Part shown: positions 54,701 through 63,700 of the stretch, piece after piece
Position numbering within the stretch: position 1 is the first letter of the stretch
Layout of the letters: the number at the start of each line of letters is the position of its first letter
NCBI GenBank assembly: GCA_947623455.1
Contig: OX392534.1
Coordinates: 32,238,926-32,302,925 of the forward strand
Source of the DNA: Mimachlamys varia
Lineage: Eukaryota; Mollusca; Bivalvia; Pectinida; Pectinidae
Direction of reading: 5' to 3'
Length of the DNA stretch: 64,000 bases
Translations under genes and position numbers: made by a program
Notes under the pieces: model-generated
What the model was told of the DNA's origin: nothing
Databases searched by the model: none
Seen by the model: only the letters and a program-made list of their open reading frames with translations

Positions 54701-57700
54701 GGATGCCTACTTTCATATTCCAATCAGGAAGTCGGACAGGAAGTACCTTCGCTTCTCTTACGAGGGCAAGGTTTTCCAGTTCAAGGCTATGCCTTTTGGC
54801 CTTACCACTGCCCCCATGGTTTTTACGAAACTGCTTCAGGTAGTGGTAGGCTTCCTGCACCAGCAGAGTATCAATATCCATATTTACTTCGACGACTCCC
54901 TCATGCTTCATTCGAGGAAGGAGTCCCTGGTGCAGGATACTCGACTAGTTCTGAGTCTCTTCCTCAAGGTCGGGTTCATCCCCTCCCAAGAGAAATCGGA
55001 ACTGTCTCCCTCTCAGGACTTTGTGTTCCTAGGCTACAGGTTCAACGCAGCCAGGGGCCTCGTCCTTCCAACTCAGGAGAAGTTCATCAAGGCCAGGGGT
55101 CTGGTGCTGCAGTTTGTCCAGAGTTCTGCGGTTCAGGTTCGCTGGTACCTCAGTCTGTTGGGGTTTCTGAACTCGTTAGCAGACGTAGTTCCTTTGGGCA
55201 GACTGCACATCAGACCTCTGCAGATGTTTCTCCTCAGCCAATGGGTTCCTGCATCACGAGATTGGGAGATCTCAATCCCTCTCAATCAATCGGTGAAAGA
55301 TTTTGCCCTGTGGTGGACAGTTCGGAACAATGTCCTGAAAGGGGTGTCCTTAAACAGGCATTCGCCAACCATGACCCTGTATACCGATGCGTCCAAGACA
55401 GGTTGGGGAGCCTACCTGAACGGGCAGGCTCGCTCAGGTGTGTGGACAGGGGATCATCTTTCCGAGCACATAAATGTGCTGGAGATGAGGGCGGTATTGT
55501 TGGCCATCCAGAACCTGAGGTTGTTTCTGGAAGATCAGGTGATCTGTGTGGCAACAGACAACTCAACCGTTGTAGCTTATCTGCAGAAACAGGGGGGCAC
55601 CAGGTCTCACGTCCTGTGTGCCCTTGCCATTCGCATTCTGCTTCTTTGCCAGGAAATGAGCTTAACCATTCAGGTCAAGCACCTTCCAGGCAGGCTCAAT
55701 GTACTCGCAGACACCCTGTCGAGGCGTCTCCGGCCGGTGCTGACCGAGTGGCAACTCGACCCGTCCATATTCAGAGCAATATGTCAGGTCTGGGACAGGC
55801 CTCTTATAGACCTATTCGCCACAGCATTGAACCATCAGCTACCAACGTTTGTGTCTCCCGTACCAGATCCAGCAGCATGGGCAGTAGATGCTCTGTCTCT
55901 GGACTGGAAGGGGTTCCATGCTTACGCCTTTCCCCCATTCAACTTGGTGGCCAAGGTCCTCCAGAAGTACGAGGAGCAACCTTGCTCCTTAATTCTGGTG
56001 GCTCCCTTGTGGCCGAGACAACCATGGTTTCCTCAGATGTTGTCGTTTCTGGTGGAAGAACCTCTGGTTCTTCCACCCAGGTGGAACCTGTTGCGGCAGC
56101 CGAGGTCCAGAATCATGCACTCCCGGCCGGCTATACTCCACCTTCACGCGTGGAGGCTATCTCCGGTGGTCTCGCGCAGGAGGGTTTTTCTGGACCGGTG
56201 TCAGACTGTTTCGCTAGATCCATCAGGTCTTCTTCCGCAGCAGTCTACCAGTCTAGATGGAGCATCTTCTGCGATTGGTGTGGTCAGCAAGTTGATCCGC
56301 TCAAGGCCTCTGTTCCCCTAATCGCAGATTTTCTACTGCATTTGTTTCGCAGCAAGAAATTGGCTCCTGGTACCATTGCCGGCTATCGTTCGGCTATTGC
56401 TGGTATTTTGTCATTTGCAGGGCGACCAGAGGTAGGTTCTTCTCCCTCCTTGTCAGCCCTCATCAGAGGTTTTACCATTGAGAGACCTAGAATAAGGCAG
56501 CTAACTCCTCAATGGGACTTAGCCTTGGTTCTGCAGTCTCTTTTAGGTGCTCCTTATGAGCCCCTGAGTCAAGCCTCCTTGAAATTTTTGACTTTAAGAC
56601 CGTGTTTCTTGTCACCCTTGCATCAGGGAGAAGGCGTAGTGAGGTTCATGCCTTGTCTGGGCATTCCTCCTGTTTACGTTTTGGTAGGAATTATTCCTCT
56701 GTAACTATCAGGACAGAACCTTCCTTCCTTGCGAAGAATCAGGTTCCTGGTTTTTCTCCAGAACCTATTCGCATTCCTTCTCTCTCTGACATAGTTGGTA
56801 AGGACGAGCGTGATCGGCTTCTCTGTCCTGTCAGAGCCCTCCGGTATTACTTGGACAAGACAGGGGGGGATCGAGAGTCACATTCTAGGCTCTTTTTGCC
56901 TATCAAAGGTGGTCAGTCTAGTATCTCGGCTCAATCCATTTCTCGATGGATTTGTCAAGTGATTAGATTGGCTTATGAGTCTTCTTCTGAGGATGTCAGA
57001 AGACTTTTCAAGGTCAGGGCCCATGAGGTTAGAGCATTGGCCGCTTCTTGGGCCCTTCTCAACGGCTCTCCGTTTTCTGAGGTGATGTCCTCAGCCTTTT
57101 GGCGAGGACACACTACATTCACAGAGTTTTATCTGAGATCTCTGTCATCTTTCTCAGACAAGCTCTACTCTTTGGGTCCGGTGGTTGTTGCCCAGTCAGT
57201 GGCTCATCCACCTACCTCAGAGTCAATTTAAGTGCCCCCCACTTTTTTATGTTTTTAAATTATGCATTCGCATGGCAATGGAAGACCTATTCTTGAATTG
57301 GTCTTTCCATTTTTTAATTTGGGGTTCTCCATGTAGGAGTTTGGTTTAGGTACCTTGACTGTGACCAGGTTACCGCCCTCCTGGATTTGCCATGGTCCTT
57401 CCGGTTTGGAGGATCCACTAGGTAAGACGAATTCGCATAATAATTGGATGTGGTAAGTATTGTTTTTGATATAAAATTGAGGTTTTTTATTGTAAAACCC
57501 ATTTTTATGAGAAAACTACTTACCACATCCAATGTGAGCCCACCCTCCTCCCTGGCTCCTCTGGCTCCTTTAGGCCTGTTGCTTTTGGTTGCTTCGTTCG
57601 TTTTCGTATAGAGGAAGCTCGAGGTGCGTGCGCATTCTATACTACGTCCGGTATGGACACATGTTAGTTTCGTATTCGCACGGGGCGTTTTCACTTTCGT

Positions 57701-60700
57701 TTTGGGAGTTAAAGAACTGGTAGTTGTAGAACTCATTTGCATAATAATAATTGGATGTGGTAAGTAGTTTTCTCATAAAAATGGGTTTTACAATAAAAAA
57801 CCTCAAGTTTGTGCATATTTAAATTGAATACTAAGTCTTCTGTTCCAGGAACATTGCAGTGGTAACAAAATATTGTCATTTTGAGCATACTTGCAAACAT
57901 AAATGAGTCATTTTATTGATTGTTATGTATGAGTACTCAGCCTTTTATTTTGTCAACTATATACTTCCATGCATATAACATTGTTTCTCTAAAGTGAGTT
58001 TTCTGTTTTTCAGACCCCTCTGTCCCTGAAGGTGTTGATCCATCATTCTTAGCTGCCCTCCCTGACAATATACGTCAAGAAGTGATCGCGGAACAGCTTC
58101 GACTTCAGCGGATCCAGCAAAGTGCCCGAGAACAGGCCCAGAGTGCTCACAGCAGCGGCACAATGGAGGTCAACCCCGAGTTTCTGGCTGCACTACCCCC
58201 AAACATACAGGAAGAGGTAATCACTTTGGTCTTATAGTGGAAGTGCTACTGCATTGTCGTTTTAAATCTTAATTGGCAAAACTAAGCTTTGAAGAAGTTG
58301 CATTGAATGACCTTTGACCTTACTTGTAGGTACTGGCCCAACAAAGGACAGAACAGGCACGTCTGCAGGCCCAGAGCACTCCAGCTCAGCCTGGTACAGA
58401 TACGCCGGTGGACCCTGCTAGTTTCCTAGCTACGCTTCCCTCGTCTCTACGACAACAGGTCCTGGCTGATATGGATGACAGCATGGTTGCAGTCCTACCG
58501 CCTGACCTAGCTGCCGAGGCACAGTCACTTCGTAGGGAATTGGAGGATAGACATCGGCGACTGATGCAAGATCGCCTATTTGCACAGGCTGGAGCAGGTT
58601 CTCTATCTGCCATCCTACGACACACTGGTACACTTAACTAATCTTGAATGTGACTGGTGGAACATTGTTTTGTAAAATAACATATCAGAATGTTTCTGAC
58701 ATGAACTAGTTGCTATATCCTTCCATAGCATTTTGATGGAAGAATATAGCAATAAGCAGCAAGTAAATGTAATTTAAAAGAGTTCATAATCCATCCACAC
58801 CAGTGTGTCTTATAGAATTATTTTGATGTTTTAAGTACAGGTTTAAACATTTGCAACTTATAATCACAAATACTACCACAGCAAATGATAATGATTAAAC
58901 TAAGTTTGAAAATACCAGCAGGCCACAAAAAAATGGAGTGGTGAAAAAATGCTATTATACACTAAGAAAATAAAATTTGTCTTTGATATATCTTACTATA
59001 TTGTTTTTCTTTGTGCAGGGTTTGCTGGTCATATATCTTACTGTATTGTTTTTCGTTGTGCAGGGTTTGCTGGTCGGTTGGGTGCGGGGAGGTACGCCTT
59101 GCGTGCTGTGCCACGTGGAAGCAACCAGTGGGCTTGGGGTTCAAATCGTATGGACAACCATTCTTCCGGTAGTGGAGCGAATGCCATCAAATTCAGGGGA
59201 CGACATCTGTTGGATCATGAAGCACTCACTTGTTTGATCGTTTTGTTGTTTGTGGATGAACCAAAGATAAACACTAGCAGGCTACATCGTGTTCTGCGCA
59301 ATCTGTGCTACCACAGTCCCACTAGGATATGGGTGATTCGTGCCCTTCTCTCCATTCTTCAGAAGACTGGTGATGGCCTTGGGGAAGAGGGAAAATGTGC
59401 TGCTGGAGACAAAGGGAAAAAGAAGTCTGCAAATTCTTCCCCCGATGTCTCTTGGAAGTATGACACTAAGAGCCAGGGATCATGGCTCTCAATTAGTCTA
59501 GAGGCTGCCCTAGGGTGTCGTGCAAACGTCTTCCAGATTCAGAAAGTAGGCAAAAAACATGTACCTGGGGGTTCGTGTCCTGGCACTGTGACAGTCCATC
59601 CCCAGGCTGCTCCTGTTGTGTGTAGACATGTTCTTGATACATTGATCGCCCTAGCCAAAGTGTTCCCTAGTCAATTTCTACCCACTTGTAAAGCCAAAGA
59701 AGTGGGCAAATGTGAGGAGGCAGAGTTGGAGGAGCGGCAAGAGAGCGGCACTGATACAGCTCAGAGCAGTCCAAAACAATCAACATCGGGCGCCGAATCT
59801 CCAAAGTCAGAAACAGACTTTTGGGACCATCTAATAAAATTAGACAATGTGAATATGAATCGTAAGGGTAAAGGTGTTCAACGGACTCATAATGCTAGCA
59901 ATACAGAAGGTGAAGCTAATTTCTACAACTTTGAATCCTCGCCACTCGGCCAGCTGATGCTAATGTTATCTCACCCAGTGGTGAAACGAAGCCAGCTGCT
60001 CACCGATCGCCTACTGAGATTGCTGGGCCTTGTGTCTATGAGCCTGCCTGATGCCACACGAGGTAACCGCGCCACCTCACAGGCACCCACCAGCACTATG
60101 CCTAGTCTACTGTCCAGTATGGTAACACCTTCTGTTGTCACCCCAACAACTGCCACTTCAACGTCAATGTCGACGGCAACGTCAGCTTTGACAACACCAG
60201 CTGTGACTGAGGTGGTTACACCCAGCTCCACACCTAGCACCACCCCCCTTGAAGTCAAAGTGTCGGCCAAATCTGAAGGTGAGTATATTATAAAACATGT
60301 TTAACTTGGTAGGATGTAGAGTCTCCATACCAAGGTTCAAATGATTTTGATGTTCTAACATTCCTTTTTGATCTCCCTCAGTAGAGTGGGGATCAAACAT
60401 TTGTTTTCTTTATAGCCTCTACAGGGACAACAAGCAGCCAGAACATGGGGGTTATAAGTTAGCCCATAGGCACAGTTCTAATAAAAAAGGGTGTTCTTGA
60501 GACGAAATAAATAGGTAAATTTGTGTGGAGATTGACTTACATTAAGTTTTAAGGTTCCTATACAGTATTAGTTTATGATGGACAATGTGTATGGTTGTTG
60601 TTATAGATACAAAGAAAGTGGAGGAGGAGAAAGAGGAAGCACCTGTTATACTGGAGGATCAGCTCAAGCTTGCTGTCAGGGTATGTAGTGGGTGGTAGTT

Positions 60701-63700
60701 TTATGTCTATAGTCGGGAATGTTTTATGATTTACTCCTATATGTACAGTAAACTACCATCAACTTTGATAAATGCTATATTGATTTAAATTTATATAAAT
60801 ATGAATTATATTATTTAGCACTGTGTATCTCCGGTGGTGTACTGTTGTGACATCTCCGGTCGTTAATCAGTGCCATATCAATGTAGTGATTAGCATCGTT
60901 GGATGTTGGTCTGTTGTGACCTGCACTCTTGGTATCGTAGCTACAACAATATGCTTCTGGGAGTTTGGTTTTATATTTAAAGTTGGCCATCCCATAAATT
61001 GTGGTGGTCACATAAGGATGTTTTAATGAAAGATGGTAGAAAAAAATTAAATGTCTTGAATAAATATGTATAGATATTAGAGCAAAGCTGATGATTTTGT
61101 ACCAACAGGTGCTTACATCCAAGTCGTGTTCTGAGGAGGGACTAGAAGATGCAACCAACTTGCTGCTTCGTATGTCTTGGGCCAACAATGCCACACGAAA
61201 TGCTGTCCTACGGCTTCTACTTGAGGGCACACAGGAATTGGGACAGACCGTCTGTAGTCACATCAGGTACACAATTGTGATGTCTAGACGGAACTCAGAA
61301 ATATTAATGCTGAGAATGTTGATTCAAGTGTGCAGGTTGAGGCTAGATGAAGCGGATGACCTATTCTAGTCAAGTACCATTTCTCATTTTGCTCATGCAT
61401 CTTCATCAAATCAGAATGCTTATTGGTAATAAATTATGGTTACAAGGGGGAGGGGGGAGATAAGAACAGAGGACAGCTTCTGTAGTTTGTTGGAGGGAAA
61501 GAATTTCTGTGATTGCTTACGTGACAAAAGACGTGATTCTATATTGTATCAAACTGTTAAAAACATTAAAATGCAAAATTCTCAGTGATAATACTAGTAT
61601 CTAATCATTACTGAAAAAAAATTGCCCTCACATCTATTGTTGTAATCTGTTAACTTGTATATACAGTATTGGCTTAAATTGTGAAAAGTTATTTTATGTC
61701 AATGTTAGACCATTGGCTACATTGAATTATCAATTCTACAGGAGTCTTCTACAAGAGCTGAAGAAACACAGTGGGAAGCCTAAGGATGAGGATGAAGAGA
61801 TGAAGGATGCTGAAGGGACCTCGGCTCCCACAGGCAAAGGCATTCTCCAAGACAGGTAAAATCTCTTAAAGGCCCAATATACGTAACTTTCGGCAAAACT
61901 TGAATAGAAAATCAAGCCTAATAACTGATTATATTTATAGATTTAGTTAAGATTAACTGATATCAGCAATATTCAAGATGAATTCTTTCGCGGTTATCGG
62001 TACAGCAGCATTTGAAACACGCTATTTGTAAACACGCGTTCATTTCAAACCGTTTTCTACCTTCAGTTTGTTATTGAAGTGGGCCCCACCTGAATTATTT
62101 TCAATTCTTTGGATTTTTTTGTCAAGAGTTTCTTGTTAGTTACCGCTCAGGTTTACTTTGTTTTATGCTTATTTTTGCATGGTTATCAAATGGATTTTTT
62201 TTCAGAATTTTTCAGAATCACGAAAATATCCCCTGTAAAACCATATGAATTAAAGGCCCAATGCCTTTAATTCATATGGTTTTACAGAGGATTAAGATTT
62301 TTAATTATGTTTTCATTTTCTGTTTTATTATCATTGACAACTTATCAATTGGTGATTTTTTTTTTCCATTACAAAATAATATATCATCAATCACTTAAGG
62401 GCTGTTAATAAGTATTCCTCCAGGAACGGAGGGGAAAGTTTTGCTTTGTGTCTATCTCTTCATTCTTCCCCCATCTTGTCCGTGCTCTATATCATACACT
62501 CTTTGTCACTGGAATTTCATACTTGAGGGAAAGGGTCCACCATGGGGAGGCAGTGTGTCATGTTTCAAACATTTAGACCTTTGTCCTACATAAAATTAAA
62601 AAATTGTCCTGATTCCTAATTATAATAAATACACTACTTGTCACTGGAATTTAATACTTGGAGTATGGGTTCACTTTGGTGAGCAATCAAGTAAGGGAGT
62701 GCAGTAGAATACATGATATCACCAGATACCATTTGATAGTAAAATGGCACCACTTATCAGTTAACATCTACCAAACAGATTTTGCAGTGGTAGCATTAAC
62801 ACTACAAAATTAGTTCCTACATAAATTTATCATCCTGGCATATGATTCAGATTTGGGAGGGGCTTTGAACTTTACTGGTCACAATAGCTTTGATTAGAAC
62901 GGGATTTGGCTGTAGAATTACTTGCTTGTATCTAATTCAAGTATTGAAAATCAGCAAGTTTGACATTTTTCTTTTTTTTTTAGGTTTACACTGGGTACCA
63001 GCATAGTGGTGGCAGCCCCTAAGAAGGTGAAGGGTGGCCGTGAATTACAGCTGCCATCCATGTCCCTTCTGACGAACAAGACATCCAGCCAGCAGTTCCT
63101 ACTTCGTATCCTGAAGGTCATCATCCAGCTCCGAGATGCTGCCAGAACCATGGTCAAACGGGGCCGCAGACAAACGAGTATGGTCAAGTTCTTGTCAATC
63201 TTTAATGTACAGGATATTACATGCCATTTTCATTTCTCTCTACTTCCAAGAACAGTCTCCATGAGCATTCACTCTGTCGAATAATTGTAGTCCTTGTCCT
63301 ATAAAAAACACTGCCTTCCTCTTCACGCAGGAAGGTTTGAAAATAATAACTTACTGTTGCTGATCAAATTCTATACTCAAAGAGAGCCCCTTACTATTTG
63401 AAAACTTTCATGAAATGACAAACTGAGAAGAACTCGAATAATCCTGAATATTGTTTTGTTCAGGTGGCCATTGAGGCCCTCAGGCTTCTTATTTCTAATT
63501 TTGACAACTTATCCTTTCAGCTTCACGGGATTTAGGTAATATCGCAGAAGCTATGGCAGCCCTGGAGGCTGAGGCAGAGGCTATCATAGAAATGGTTGGA
63601 CGACGTGCACAACAGAACCACCAGATCCGGGAGTTACAACAGCGTGCCACTCCAGCGGCACAGGTTGAACCCACAGAGGCCACTCCCACTTCTACAGCCA

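Larger units (their letters stand above)
51446..57806 (+). mobile_element. DIRS-type tyrosine-recombinase retrotransposon, ~6.36 kb
   Basis: Lies in HUWE1 intron 63 in the sense direction. Order: left ITR, gag-like ORF, RT-RNase H ORF, tyrosine recombinase overlapping it, internal complementary region, right ITR. That is the hallmark layout of DIRS1-like elements, which replicate through a circular intermediate and integrate with a tyrosine recombinase rather than a DDE integrase, leaving no target duplication. ITRs are perfect over 154 bp, and the ORFs are long and open apart from one frame break in the recombinase. The insertion looks young. Confidence 0.92.

Noticed and set aside
54518..56100. 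Long open frame overlapping the DIRS RT in another frame
   Set aside because: Only its end (from about 56120) resembles a tyrosine recombinase; the earlier part is a compositional shadow of RT.
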